Below the pieces are notes generated by a model, which worked only from the letters and a program-made list of their open reading frames with translations, did no database searches and had not been told where the DNA came from. DNA of 64,000 nucleotides, from contig NZ_JACHMN010000002.1 in the NCBI RefSeq assembly GCF_014204945.1, forward strand, positions 2,317,001 to 2,381,000. Direction: 5' to 3'. The stretch comes from Allocatelliglobosispora scoriae. GTDB lineage: Bacteria; Actinomycetota; Actinomycetes; Mycobacteriales; Micromonosporaceae. The first letter of the stretch is position 1, and each line of letters opens with the position of its first letter. Position numbers and translations under genes: made by a program. This document shows, piece after piece, positions 55,367 through 63,892 of the stretch.

Positions 55367-56403
55367 CACTCGCTCACCGCCCCGGAGCGGCTGCGGGCCA
55401 CGATCGTCGAGGCGAGGAAGTTGACGACGAGCGTCATCAGGAACAGCGCCAGACCGGCCGCCATCAGCGCCGAGATCCCCATCTCGGTGGAGTCGCCGTA
55501 GCGCAGGGCGATCAGCGCGGAGACCGAGTTGGCGCCCTTCTCCAGGATGTGCGGCTGGATCGAGAAGACCGGCGAGATGATCAGGACGACCGCGATCGTC
55601 TCGCCCAGCGCCCGGCCGAGGCCGAGCATCGTGCCACCGATCATGGCGCCCCGACCGAAGGGCAGCACCACCGTGCGGATCATGCCCCAGCGGGTCGCAC
55701 CCAGCGCGAACGCGCCCTCGCGCTCGCCGAGCGGTGCCTGGGTGAACGCCTCCCGCATCACCGAGCAGGCGATCGGCGTCACCATCATCGCCACCACGAT
55801 CCCGGCGATGAAGGTCGACGAGGTGAAGACCGTGTCGGTCTCCAGCGGATTGCCGAACTCGTAGTTGTCGACGTGCAGGAACGGGATCCAGCCCAGGTAG
55901 GTCGCGATCCAGCGGGAGAGGTCGAGGACCTTCCACTGTAGAAAGATCATCCCCCAGATGCCGTAGACGACGCTCGGCACCGCCGCCATCAGGTCGACCA
56001 TGCTGATCAGCCAGCCCTTGACCCGGCGGGGGGCGTACTCGGAGATGTAGAGGGCCGTGCCCACCGAGAGCGGCAGCGCGAACGCGATCGCGACCGCCGC
56101 GATCATCACGGAGCCCGCGAGGACCGCCGCGATGCCGAAGCCGCCGCCGTCCGGCTCCCACGACTGCGTGGTGATGAACGACCAGCCCTGCTTGCCCAGC
56201 GCCTGCCAGGCGCGGTAGAGCAGGAAGGCGCCGACGAGCAGCATCAGCACCAGCACCGTCGTGCCACCGGCCCGGGCGAGACCGCGGAAGCCGCGATCGC
56301 CGGGATTGAGCCCGGCACTGGGGCGCCACGGCGCATCGGACGGCTCCGGGCGGTCGATCACGGCTGCGGCGTGCCGTCCGACCTTGGGCTCGGGATCGGT
56401 CAT
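55366..56403 (-). CDS. pstC: Phosphate ABC transporter permease PstC
   Basis: 345 aa. Six predicted helices and the PstC EAA region: DLMAAVPSVVYGIWGMIF, REAFTQAPLGEREGAFALGATRWGMIRTVVLPFGRGAMIGGTMLGLGRALGETIAVVLI. Forms the channel with PstA. ATG at 56403 overlaps the stop of the YegP-like gene (ATGA). No PhoU is encoded nearby, and the pst genes are ordered C-A-S with pstB at the far end. Confidence 0.94.
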   Translation of the reverse strand: MTDPEPKVGRHAAAVIDRPEPSDAPWRPSAGLNPGDRGFRGLARAGGTTVLVLMLLVGAFLLYRAWQALGKQGWSFITTQSWEPDGGGFGIAAVLAGSVMIAAVAIAFALPLSVGTALYISEYAPRRVKGWLISMVDLMAAVPSVVYGIWGMIFLQWKVLDLSRWIATYLGWIPFLHVDNYEFGNPLETDTVFTSSTFIAGIVVAMMVTPIACSVMREAFTQAPLGEREGAFALGATRWGMIRTVVLPFGRGAMIGGTMLGLGRALGETIAVVLIISPVFSIQPHILEKGANSVSALIALRYGDSTEMGISALMAAGLALFLMTLVVNFLASTIVARSRSGAVSE

Positions 56404-56867
56404 CGGAGTGCCCGCCGGGTCAGAACGGAGGTCATCGCGGAGTGCGACCGGGCCGAGCGGGTCTCCATCGTGATCGCCTGGTCGCCGACCTGCGCGGTCG
56501 GCACGGCCATCAGGAAGGTCTTCAGGCTCGACTGGCACTCCCGCTCGCGCTGGTAGTGCCGCCCCCGGATCGCGAGGGTCACCGAATCCAGGCTGACCCG
56601 CCAGGTCCACTGGCCGCGCTCCGGGTCGACACCCGCCTCCGGCCTTATCCGTTCGAAACCGCTTCGCAACAGCTCCACGGCGGCCCGACAGGCCACAAAT
56701 GTGGGGTACGCACCAGCGCCCCGCCCGATCTCACGATTGTTGGACCAGATGAGCCGCCAAATAAACTGTTCGGCGGATCGCGCATAGACCTTTTCGTCGA
56801 GCGAATCATCTGATACAAATGCATCACTAGCGGATCGGGCCATGAAGAGAAACCGCGGCGTCGACAC
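56400..56867 (-). CDS. Small protein with two YegP/DUF1508-like repeats, first gene of the pst locus
   Basis: 155 aa, soluble. Two similar segments: FIWRLIWSNNREIGRGAGAYPTFVACRAAVELLR and WTWRVSLDSVTLAIRGRHYQRERECQSSLKTFLMAV. Each has W-R-L/V, an Ile strand, Tyr, Cys and a helix, as in the YegP/DUF1508 unit, which usually occurs as tandem repeats. GTG at 56867 follows GGGAGGG; an ATG lies at 56843. Its position ahead of pstC, with translational coupling, suggests a role in regulating or assembling the system. The 203 bases upstream are the likely operon promoter region; no convincing PHO box was found. Confidence 0.6.
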   Translation of the reverse strand: MSTPRFLFMARSASDAFVSDDSLDEKVYARSAEQFIWRLIWSNNREIGRGAGAYPTFVACRAAVELLRSGFERIRPEAGVDPERGQWTWRVSLDSVTLAIRGRHYQRERECQSSLKTFLMAVPTAQVGDQAITMETRSARSHSAMTSVLTRRALR

Positions 56868-57070
56868 TCGTCCCTCCCTGGATGCAGCGAGTGGTTCGCC
56901 GTAACCAGGCAGTAATTTCCAGGGCCCACGCAAAGCAGCGGACATGCGCACGCTAAGGCGAGACTGCGCCGAAGTGAATAATTCGAAGCCTATAAATAGT
57001 GCGTGGCAGTCCCGGATGTATCAGATCCCGTTAACACCGGCGTAATCGTCAAACTAGACGTACCGGTTGC

Positions 57071-57352
57071 TTATGCTCCGCCCGCAACGGACGGCAGCAC
57101 CTGAATCTCCGCATCAGCCCCGACGGCTGTCGTGAGCCCGCCCGTGTAACGGCACTCCTCACCGTCCACATAGATGTTGACGAAGCGACGGAGCTCCCCG
57201 CGCTCGTCACGCAATCGACGGCCGAGCTTCGGCCACTGCTCATCCACGGCGTCGAGCACCTCGGCGAGCGTGCCCGATGCGTCGAGGCTCAGCGTCGCGG
57301 CGTCACCGGCCTCCGCCCGCAGCGCACCCGGCACCAGCAGGGTGACCGTCAC
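57071..57352 (-). CDS. MoaD/ThiS-family sulfur-carrier-like protein
   Basis: 93 aa ubiquitin-like fold: VTLLVPGALRAEAG, TLAEVLDAVDEQWPKLGRRLRDE, FVNIYVDGEECRYTGGLTT and EIQVLPSVAGGA. Carriers of this family are activated at a C-terminal Gly-Gly and carry sulfur for molybdopterin, thiamin or cysteine synthesis (CysO). Here one Ala follows the Gly-Gly, so activation would need removal of that Ala, as known for some carriers, or the protein is not thiocarboxylated. GTG at 57352 overlaps the propeller gene stop (GTGA); conserved coupling suggests a shared function. Confidence 0.85.
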   Translation of the reverse strand: MTVTLLVPGALRAEAGDAATLSLDASGTLAEVLDAVDEQWPKLGRRLRDERGELRRFVNIYVDGEECRYTGGLTTAVGADAEIQVLPSVAGGA

Positions 57353-58413
57353 AGCCGGACCGCCTTGACGTTGAAGACGGTCGGCAGGTGCGCCGCGACG
57401 AGGTGCCAGCTGTCGCCACCGTCGCCGCTGGCGAAGACCTCGCCCGCCTTGGAGCCGACGAAGAGCCCGTCACCCCCGTCGTGGCAGAGCGCATCGCGCA
57501 GCACCACCGGGTAGTAGGGGTCGGCCGGCAGACCGCCGGTCAACGCCGCCCAGGAGGCACCGGCGTCCTCGGAGCGGAAGACCCGGAACCGCCGGTCGAC
57601 CGGCACCCGCCGGCTCTCCGACTGCAACGGGAAGCTGTAGATCACGCCGGGCCTCGTCGGGTGCGCCACGATGGCGAAGCCGAAGTCGCTGGGCAAGCCC
57701 GCGGCGATCGAGGTCCAGGTGACGCCCCCGTCGTCGGAGCGGTAGACGCCGTTGTGGTTCTGCAGGTAGAGCCGCTCCGGATCGCCGCAGTCGCGGGCGA
57801 CCTTGTGCACGCACTGGCCGAACTCGGGGAACCGGTCCGGGGAGAAGGTCACCTGCACGCCGGTGTTGGTCGGGCGCCAGGAGCCGCCGCCGTCGTCGGT
57901 CTGATAGACGCCGCCCGTGGACATCGCCACCAGCACCCGCTGCGGATCGACCGGGTGCGGCAGGATCGTGTGGATCGCCTGGCCGCCGAAACCCTCGCCC
58001 CACTGGGTCCGGTGCGGGTGCTCCCACAGCGGCTTGACCAGCTCGAACGACTCGCCGCCATCGGCCGAGCGGAAGAGCGCGGAGGGCTGGGTGCCCGCAT
58101 AGACCGTCGTGCCCGCCGAGGCGAACTGCCACACCTGGCGCAGGGCGGTGTCGGCGTCGGCCGGGAAGCGAATCGGCGCGTGCTCCGGCTCGTGCCAGCT
58201 CGCACCCAGGTCGTCGCTGCTCGCGACGCTCGGGCCGAAGTGGGAGCTGGTGATGTCGGCGAGCAGGCGGAGGCCCTGCGGCTGCTGGTGCACGCCGATC
58301 CCGTAGACCGTGCACTCCGGGAAGTGCGGGGCGCTCACGTGCCACGTCGCGTAGTCGTCGGAACGCGCCAGGAAGAGCCCTTTAGCGGTGCCGATCATCA
58401 GCAGAACGGACAT
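57349..58413 (-). CDS. Sialidase/VPS10-like beta-propeller protein
   Basis: 354 aa, no signal peptide, so cytoplasmic. Repeated Asp-box-like hairpins: SSDDLGASWHEPE, RSADGGESFELV, QTDDGGGSWRPT, RSDDGGVTWTSI, RSEDAGASWAAL and ASGDGGDSWHLV. The repeated S/T-x-D-x-G-x-S/T-W pattern is the Asp box of sialidase-type propellers, giving six or seven blades; no sialidase catalytic residues are evident. ATG at 58413 with GGAGG five bases upstream. Translationally coupled to the MoaD-like carrier; the complex they might form is unknown. Confidence 0.88.
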   Translation of the reverse strand: MSVLLMIGTAKGLFLARSDDYATWHVSAPHFPECTVYGIGVHQQPQGLRLLADITSSHFGPSVASSDDLGASWHEPEHAPIRFPADADTALRQVWQFASAGTTVYAGTQPSALFRSADGGESFELVKPLWEHPHRTQWGEGFGGQAIHTILPHPVDPQRVLVAMSTGGVYQTDDGGGSWRPTNTGVQVTFSPDRFPEFGQCVHKVARDCGDPERLYLQNHNGVYRSDDGGVTWTSIAAGLPSDFGFAIVAHPTRPGVIYSFPLQSESRRVPVDRRFRVFRSEDAGASWAALTGGLPADPYYPVVLRDALCHDGGDGLFVGSKAGEVFASGDGGDSWHLVAAHLPTVFNVKAVRL

Positions 58414-58512
58414 GTCCACCTCCATCGCCTCTCAGTGGGGAGTATGCCGCTCCCCCCTGACAATGCAACCGCAAACGGCGGCCTGGCGGCGGGTTATGGG
58501 AGGATGGGCGGC

Positions 58513-58917
58513 GTGCAGAGCTCCGCGGTCATCCACTTCCGCCACAACACCGCCATGGCGATCGCCGGCCTGATCGTCGCGCTCGCCGCGATCTACCCGG
58601 CCGCCGATCTGGGCTGGGCGGGCTTGCCGCTCATTCTCGTGCCGCTCGCGTTCGCCGTCTGGGCCTGGCGTTCCGGCACCGACGCCGACGCCGACGGGCT
58701 GCGGGTGCGCGCGCTCCTCGGCAGCCGCGCCATCACGTGGTCCCAGGTCGCCGCCCTCGTCCCCGACGAGCGGGGCCGGGTGCTCGCGGCGCTCACCAAC
58801 GGCAGCGCCGTGCCGCTCACCGCCGTCGTCGTGACCGACCTGCCGCGCCTCGTCGCCGCGAGCGGTCAGCCGCTGGCCGACACCGACACCGACACCGACG
58901 CGGTCCCCGCCCGCTAG
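58513..58917 (+). CDS. Small membrane protein with PH-like domain
   Basis: 134 aa. Two helices (TAMAIAGLIVALAAIYPAADL, LPLILVPLAFAVWAW), then a PH-like domain: GTDADADGLRVRALLGSRAITWSQVAALVPDERGRV. This is the arrangement of actinobacterial bacterial-PH (DUF2581-type) membrane proteins. C-terminus ends in a TDTDTDA repeat. GTG at 58513 with GGGAGG upstream; an ATG at 58504 is in frame and adds three residues. The PH-like region recalls that of the three paralogs at 28-31 kb, though it is shorter. Confidence 0.75.
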   Translation: MQSSAVIHFRHNTAMAIAGLIVALAAIYPAADLGWAGLPLILVPLAFAVWAWRSGTDADADGLRVRALLGSRAITWSQVAALVPDERGRVLAALTNGSAVPLTAVVVTDLPRLVAASGQPLADTDTDTDAVPAR

Positions 58918-58928
58918 CCCTCTTAGGG

Positions 58929-58958
58929 GCAACTCTTGAAGAGTTGCGACGATCTTGG
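58929..58958. repeat. Half copy of repeat family 1
   Basis: gcaactcttgaagagttgcg and the following acgatcttgg match one arm of the 8004 palindrome. It folds alone as a 9-bp hairpin. Located just after the PH-like gene stop. Confidence 0.75.
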
Positions 58959-58961
58959 GTT

Positions 58962-59000
58962 CATGATCCGGCCATCTCTGCTGAAGACGGCCGGATCATG
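58962..59000. terminator. Inverted repeat between convergent genes
   Basis: 12-bp perfect arms catgatccggcc / ggccggatcatg (58962-58973/58989-59000), 15-base loop. Together with the half-repeat it fills the gap between convergent stops at 58917 and 59016. Confidence 0.7.
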
Positions 59001-59015
59001 GCGTTATCAAGCGGC

Positions 59016-59945
59016 TCAGTAGTCGCCGACGACCTGATTGATCAGCGGCTCGCCCGCGATGTGGCGGCGGAGTTGGACGCCGGCCAGGCGATAGGCCCGG
59101 CCGAAGAGGCCGTGGACCGAGCCGGCCGTGTGCGGGGTGATCAGCGTGTTCGGGGTGGTCCAGAGGGGGTGGCCCGGCGGGAGCGGCTCGGGGTCGGTCA
59201 CATCCATCGCCGCGCGCAGGCGACCGCTCGACAGCTCCGCCACCAGGGCATCCGTCTGGACGACCGGTCCGCGGGCGGCGTTGACGAGCAGTGCTCCGTC
59301 GGGCATCGCGGCGAGGAACTTCTCGTCGACGAGGCCGCGCGTCTCCGAGGTGAGCGGGACGATGAGGATGACGATGTCGGCCGACGGGAGCAGATGGGGC
59401 AGGTCGTCGACGCCGTGTACGCCAGGGCGGGCCGACCGGGCCACCTCGGTGATCGTCACCTCGAAGGGCGCCAGCCGGGCTGCCGTGGCCCGACCGATCG
59501 AGCCCGCGCCGACGATGAGGACCCGCTTGCCTGCGAGCTCGTCCGTCGGGAGCAGCTCGGCACTGGCCCAGCGACCCTCGCCCTGTGCCCGGGCGGCGTC
59601 GTCGAAACGGCGCAGCGACGACAGGACCGCGGTGAGGATCCACTCGGAGGTCGGCGAGTCGTGCACGCCCCGGGCGTCGTGCAGGGTCACCCCGGCCGGA
59701 ATCCGTCCCAGCCACGCGTCGGCACCGGCCGACAGCAGCTGGATGACCCGCAGATCCGGCATACCGGCGGCGAGGCCGACGACATCGCCCGAACCCAGGA
59801 ACGGCGGGACCCAGAAGGTCACCCCGGCGGGGTCCGACGGTGGTGGGGCGGCCGGGTCGGCGTACACCTCGATATCGATCTCGGCCGGCAGCGGGCCGAT
59901 ATGCGCGAGTCCCTGCTCATGGGCTATCCAGACCTTCACGATCAA
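59016..59945 (-). CDS. D-isomer-specific 2-hydroxyacid dehydrogenase
   Basis: 309 aa. NAD-binding loop [17 protein letters not shown] (about residue 140). Catalytic triad: Arg in [10 protein letters not shown], Glu in [14 protein letters not shown] and His in ITPHTAGS. Resembles glyoxylate/hydroxypyruvate reductases; the reaction reduces a 2-oxoacid to the D-2-hydroxyacid, substrate undefined. ATG at 59945. Divergent from the PQQ-type dehydrogenase gene with 44 bases between starts. Confidence 0.9.
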   Translation of the reverse strand: MIVKVWIAHEQGLAHIGPLPAEIDIEVYADPAAPPPSDPAGVTFWVPPFLGSGDVVGLAAGMPDLRVIQLLSAGADAWLGRIPAGVTLHDARGVHDSPTSEWILTAVLSSLRRFDDAARAQGEGRWASAELLPTDELAGKRVLIVGAGSIGRATAARLAPFEVTITEVARSARPGVHGVDDLPHLLPSADIVILIVPLTSETRGLVDEKFLAAMPDGALLVNAARGPVVQTDALVAELSSGRLRAAMDVTDPEPLPPGHPLWTTPNTLITPHTAGSVHGLFGRAYRLAGVQLRRHIAGEPLINQVVGDY

Positions 59946-59989
59946 TGACGATATCCCGTCGCGGGCGCGAAGGCGCTAGCGTGTGTCGG

Positions 59990-61087
59990 GTGCGACGCAG
60001 CCTCCCCCTCATCCTGACCGCGCTGATGGCCACCACGGCGGCCTGTTCGGCGACCGACACGCCGGCCCCGGCAGTCACCTCCGCGCCCGCGCCGACCACT
60101 CCGGCGGCAATCCCCTCCGCCAGTGGCGCGCGCGGGATCACGACCGTCGCGGAAGGGCTCGCGGTGCCGTGGGCCATCGGCTTCCTGCCCGATGGTTCGG
60201 CGCTCGTCACCGAGCGGGACAGCAAGCGGCTGCTGCAGATCGCGCCGGGCGGGAAGCCCACCGAGGTCGCGGTGATCGACGAGGCGGACGCCAACGGCGA
60301 GGGCGGCCTGATGGGCGTCGCGGTGTCGCCGAAGTACGCCGAGGACAAGTCGATCTTCCTTTACTACACGACCGGCACGGACAACCGCGTCTCCCGGCTG
60401 CGCCTCGGTGAGCGGCCGCAGCCGATCGTCACCGGCATCCCGATCTCGGGCATCCACAACGGCGGACGGCTCGCCTTCGGACCGGACGGCTACCTCTACG
60501 CCACCACCGGCGACGCCTCGCAGCGCGGCAACTCCCAGAACCTGAAGAGCCTCGGCGGCAAGATCCTGCGGATGACGCCGGACGGCAAGCCCGCGCCCGG
60601 CAACCCCTTCCCCGACTCGCTGGTCTGGTCCTACGGCCACCGCAACGTGCAGGGCATCGCCTGGAGCCCCGAGGGGCAGCTCTTCGCCACCGAGTTCGGC
60701 CAGAACACCTGGGACGAGGTCAACCGGATCGAGCCCGGCAAGAACTACGGCTGGCCGGTCGTCGAGGGCATCAGCAAGGACAGCCGCTACGTCAACCCGA
60801 TCGCGCAGTGGACCACCGCCGAGGCCTCCTGCTCCGGCGCCGCGATGGTCGGGCACACCTTCGTCGCCGCCTGCCTGCGCGGCTCCCGGCTGTGGCTGCT
60901 GGACATCTCCACCACCGGCGAGCTCGTCGGCAAGCCGCGCGCCATCCTCACCGGCACCTACGGACGGATCCGTTCCGCCGCCACGGCTCCCGACGGATCG
61001 CTCTGGATCGGCACCTCGAACCAGGACGGCCGCGGCAAGCCCGCCGCCACCGACGACCGGATCCTGCGTCTCAACAACTACCTGTGA
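59990..61087 (+). CDS. PQQ-dependent sugar dehydrogenase-like lipoprotein
   Basis: 365 aa. Lipoprotein signal: [19 protein letters not shown], with Cys at residue 20 as the lipidation site, then an Ala/Pro/Thr linker. The six-bladed propeller has [85 protein letters not shown] and [11 protein letters not shown], as in soluble glucose/L-sorbosone dehydrogenases. PQQ and Ca binding residues (His in IHNGG, YGHRN) are kept. Acts on sugars outside the cell; it would need PQQ from elsewhere. GTG at 59990. Confidence 0.9.
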   Translation: MRRSLPLILTALMATTAACSATDTPAPAVTSAPAPTTPAAIPSASGARGITTVAEGLAVPWAIGFLPDGSALVTERDSKRLLQIAPGGKPTEVAVIDEADANGEGGLMGVAVSPKYAEDKSIFLYYTTGTDNRVSRLRLGERPQPIVTGIPISGIHNGGRLAFGPDGYLYATTGDASQRGNSQNLKSLGGKILRMTPDGKPAPGNPFPDSLVWSYGHRNVQGIAWSPEGQLFATEFGQNTWDEVNRIEPGKNYGWPVVEGISKDSRYVNPIAQWTTAEASCSGAAMVGHTFVAACLRGSRLWLLDISTTGELVGKPRAILTGTYGRIRSAATAPDGSLWIGTSNQDGRGKPAATDDRILRLNNYL

Positions 61088-61135
61088 CCGCGATTTGAGT
61101 GGTAGGACGCCGTGACAGCAGGACATGATGGGCCT

Positions 61136-62620
61136 ATGCGAGTCCGTTGGCTGAGCTCTGCGGTCTGGACCGGCCACCCGAGGATCGGCCGCGCGCTGGC
61201 GCTGCTCGCCGTGACCATCGCGGGCGTCGTCATCGGCGTGCTGCTCGGCGGCCACACCTCGTCCGACGTGGGGCCGTTCCGCGCGACGATGACGATCACA
61301 CCGACCCTCACCGGGGACACGGAGGTCGACATCCCGCCGCTCGGCGCGCTACTGCTCGACAGCCACGACGGTCCGGCGCACCTCACCGTGCGGCTCGACG
61401 CCCTCGACCGGGCCCGGACCCAGGCACTCATCACCGACCCGGCGGGCATCAGCCGGGCCAGCCAGAACGCCGTCACCGACGTCAGTTCGGGGCTGGTCCG
61501 GCTCGTCCTGAAGACGACCGGCATGGCGGTCGTCTGCACGATGATCCTGGCCGCTCTGATCTTCCGGCGGATCCGGCAGGTGGCGATCACGGGCCTCCTC
61601 GCGGTCGCGGTCGTCGGGGCCACCGTCGGCTCGGCAGCGCTCACGCTGCATCGCGACGCGCTCTCCCAACCCCGCTATGACGGCCTGCTCGCCTACGCAC
61701 CGACCGTCGTGGGCGACGCCAAGAAGATCGCGGACAACTACGGCGCGTACGCCGATCAGCTCCAGAAGATGGTCGGCAACGTCTCCAAGCTCTACGCCAG
61801 CGTCTCCCGCCTGCCCGTCTTCGAGCCCGCGCCAGGCACCACCCGGGTGCTCCACATCTCCGACATGCACCTCAACCCGACCGCGTGGGAGGTCGTCCGC
61901 ACCGTCGTCGAACAGTTCCAGATCGACGTCGTCGTCGACACCGGCGACATCACCGACTGGGGCAGCCAACCCGAGCGCAACTACGTCGCCTCGATCGCCC
62001 TGCTCGGCGTGCCCTACGTCTTCGTCCGCGGCAACCACGACTCGGAGGCGACCGCGCTCGCCGTGGCGGGCCAGCCCAACGCGATCGTCCTGGAGAACGG
62101 CATCGTCACCGTCGGCGGCATCACCTTCGCCGGCATCGGTGATCCGCGCTTCACCCCGGACAAGCAGTCCAACGCGAGCGACTCGATCGACTCCGAGGAG
62201 ACGATCGACGAGGTCACCGGCGTGGGCAAGCAGCTGGCCGAGACGATCGACAAGCAGCTGACGAAGATCAATGTGGCGCTGGTGCACGACCCGCTCTCGG
62301 CCGAACCGCTGATCGGTCACTGCCCGCTGATCCTCGCCGGGCACCGGCACGAGCGTTCGGTGACGACGAAGACGAATGCCGACGGCAAGACCTCGATGGT
62401 GATGGTCCAGGGCTCGACGGGCGGTGCCGGGCTACGCGGTCTGGAATCCGCCGAGCCGCTGCCGCTGGCGATGTCGGTGCTCTACTTCGACGACCAGCAC
62501 ACCCTCCAGGCATACGACGACATCCGCGTCGGCGGCACCGGCCTGGCCCAGGTGAGCCTGGAACGAAAGCTCGTCCTCCCCCCGGTCCTAGCCACTCCCA
62601 CTCCCACCGCCACCCGCTAA
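61136..62620 (+). CDS. Membrane-anchored metallophosphoesterase
   Basis: 494 aa. Two helices near the N-terminus (RALALLAVTIAGVVIGVLLGG and LLAVAVVGATVGSAALTL) and a calcineurin-like phosphoesterase domain from about residue 240: HISDMHLNPTAW, VVDTGDITDWG, VRGNHDSEATAL and LILAGHRHERSV give the complete dimetal motif set. The catalytic domain faces outward. Substrate unknown, possibly nucleotides or phosphodiesters. ATG at 61136 (a GTG at 61112 is possible). The stop codon TAA (62618-62620) overlaps the first bases of a family-3 repeat. Confidence 0.88.
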   Translation: MRVRWLSSAVWTGHPRIGRALALLAVTIAGVVIGVLLGGHTSSDVGPFRATMTITPTLTGDTEVDIPPLGALLLDSHDGPAHLTVRLDALDRARTQALITDPAGISRASQNAVTDVSSGLVRLVLKTTGMAVVCTMILAALIFRRIRQVAITGLLAVAVVGATVGSAALTLHRDALSQPRYDGLLAYAPTVVGDAKKIADNYGAYADQLQKMVGNVSKLYASVSRLPVFEPAPGTTRVLHISDMHLNPTAWEVVRTVVEQFQIDVVVDTGDITDWGSQPERNYVASIALLGVPYVFVRGNHDSEATALAVAGQPNAIVLENGIVTVGGITFAGIGDPRFTPDKQSNASDSIDSEETIDEVTGVGKQLAETIDKQLTKINVALVHDPLSAEPLIGHCPLILAGHRHERSVTTKTNADGKTSMVMVQGSTGGAGLRGLESAEPLPLAMSVLYFDDQHTLQAYDDIRVGGTGLAQVSLERKLVLPPVLATPTPTATR

Positions 62621-62698
62621 ATTCGCGTTGATCAAGGGAAGACTCGCCGCATATCGGACACCCCCGATGGTGAGTCTTCCCTTGATCAACGCGAATTT
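62619..62698. repeat. 30-bp inverted repeat, family 3 (second copy)
   Basis: Arms 62619-62648 and 62669-62698, identical to the copy at 20938 except one C-to-T in the right arm. The loop is again 20 bases but its sequence is unrelated. Located between convergent stops (62620 and 62718), starting inside the upstream stop codon. Confidence 0.93.
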
Positions 62699-62717
62699 TC
62701 AGCGGCGGTGGGTCAGG

Positions 62718-63800
62718 TCAGTGGTCTCGGCGGGCTCTCGATAGGGAGATGAGGAAGGCGCCTGCGGCCAGCAGCAGTCCGGCCAGCAGCAGCCAGCGGG
62801 CGATCGGGCCGCCGGTGACGGGCAGCGGCGGCGCGGGCGGCGGCATCGTCGGCGGCGCTGGCGCCACGGAGGGCGGCGGACCGGTCGGGCTGGGCGTCGC
62901 GGATGCGCTGGACGAGGGAGCGAGCGAGCCGTTCATCGATCGTGACGGGCTGGGTGATGCGCTCGCGGAGACCGATGCGCTCGGGGAAGGGGGCGCGGTG
63001 GCCGAGCTGCTCGGCGACGCCGAGGGACTCACGGAAGAGCTCGGTGACGCCGAAACAGACGGCGAAACTGACGGCGAGACAGACGCCGAAACAGACGGCG
63101 AGACGGACGGCGAGACAGACGGCGACGGGCTCGCCGAAGCGGAGGGCGACGCTGACGGGCTCACCAGCGGCGGTCCGCAGGTCACCGACGTGATGATCAC
63201 CTCACCCACCCCGGGCGGGTCAGCGGTGAAGGTGAAGTGGACCGCGTTCACCGTCATCCCGCCCCCGGCCAGCGGAGTCTGCTCGTTGAGGATCAGCGTC
63301 CCGATCGGACTGCCGCCGAGCATCAGGTTGATCGTCGTGTTCGGCGCGGGATTCGCCGGAATGGGCACGCCGACACCGCCGATCGTCACATCGAGCGACG
63401 CGATGGCGACCTGCGGCGTGACCTGGCCGGCCGCGTAGGAGCAGACCGCCTGCGTCGAGCCGTTGGTGATGAGGACCGGCCCGGGGAAGGACGCGTTCAC
63501 GTTGGCCGCGTTGGCCTGGGCCAGCGACGACTGGCTGATCGGGTCGCTCTGGGTGATCGACTGCATCGCACCGGTCGATCCGCCCGCGAAGATCAGCGAC
63601 TGGGTCGACTCGTTGCCGGCGGCACCGCTGGCATAAGGCACCGGGCCGACGGCGGCCCCGCCGACCGTGATGAGCAGTCCGTAGGCTTCCGGTACTGCGG
63701 GCGCGGCCCAGGCGGGCCCGGTGAGCGTCATGGCGGTCATGCCGAGGGCGACGGCGGAAACGAGCGCGGCCCCTGCGGCCACAGCGATCTTGCGCAGCAT
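62718..63800 (-). CDS. LPVTG-anchored, Ser/Pro-repeat cell-wall protein
   Basis: 360 aa. Signal peptide ending GPAWAAP (about residue 33), a folded domain to about residue 210, then about 100 residues of Ser-Pro/Ser-Ala-Ser-Pro repeats (repeat DNA gacggcgaaacagacggc), and a complete cell-wall sorting signal: LPVTGG, helix ARWLLLAGLLLAAGAFLIS and basic tail RARRDH. A sortase would attach it covalently to peptidoglycan. No active sortase is encoded in this window; the only sortase-fold protein (44867) lacks catalytic residues. The long Ser/Pro stalk should hold the folded domain away from the wall. Confidence 0.85.
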   Translation of the reverse strand: MLRKIAVAAGAALVSAVALGMTAMTLTGPAWAAPAVPEAYGLLITVGGAAVGPVPYASGAAGNESTQSLIFAGGSTGAMQSITQSDPISQSSLAQANAANVNASFPGPVLITNGSTQAVCSYAAGQVTPQVAIASLDVTIGGVGVPIPANPAPNTTINLMLGGSPIGTLILNEQTPLAGGGMTVNAVHFTFTADPPGVGEVIITSVTCGPPLVSPSASPSASASPSPSVSPSVSPSVSASVSPSVSPSVSASPSSSVSPSASPSSSATAPPSPSASVSASASPSPSRSMNGSLAPSSSASATPSPTGPPPSVAPAPPTMPPPAPPLPVTGGPIARWLLLAGLLLAAGAFLISLSRARRDH

Positions 63801-63841
63801 GCACGCACGTTATTGCACCGACATACCAGACAAACAAGACA

Positions 63842-63879
63842 CGCCCGGCGTACCTCGCTCAAGACGAGGACACCGGGCG
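63842..63879 (-). terminator. Hairpin after gatB
   Basis: Outer stem cgcccgg/ccgggcg (63842-63848/63873-63879) and inner stem cctcg/cgagg (63853-63857/63865-63869), starting about 14 bases beyond the gatB stop. No T-tract. Confidence 0.6.
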
Positions 63880-63892
63880 CGCTGTGAGCGGG

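Noticed and set aside
56868-57070. PHO boxes before the pst operon
   Set aside because: GTT-rich stretches near 57030 and 57050 do not have the 11-base spaced direct repeats of the PhoP consensus.
63040-63140. CRISPR-like short repeats
   Set aside because: The repeats are in frame and encode Ser-Pro units of the LPVTG protein; no spacers or cas genes.
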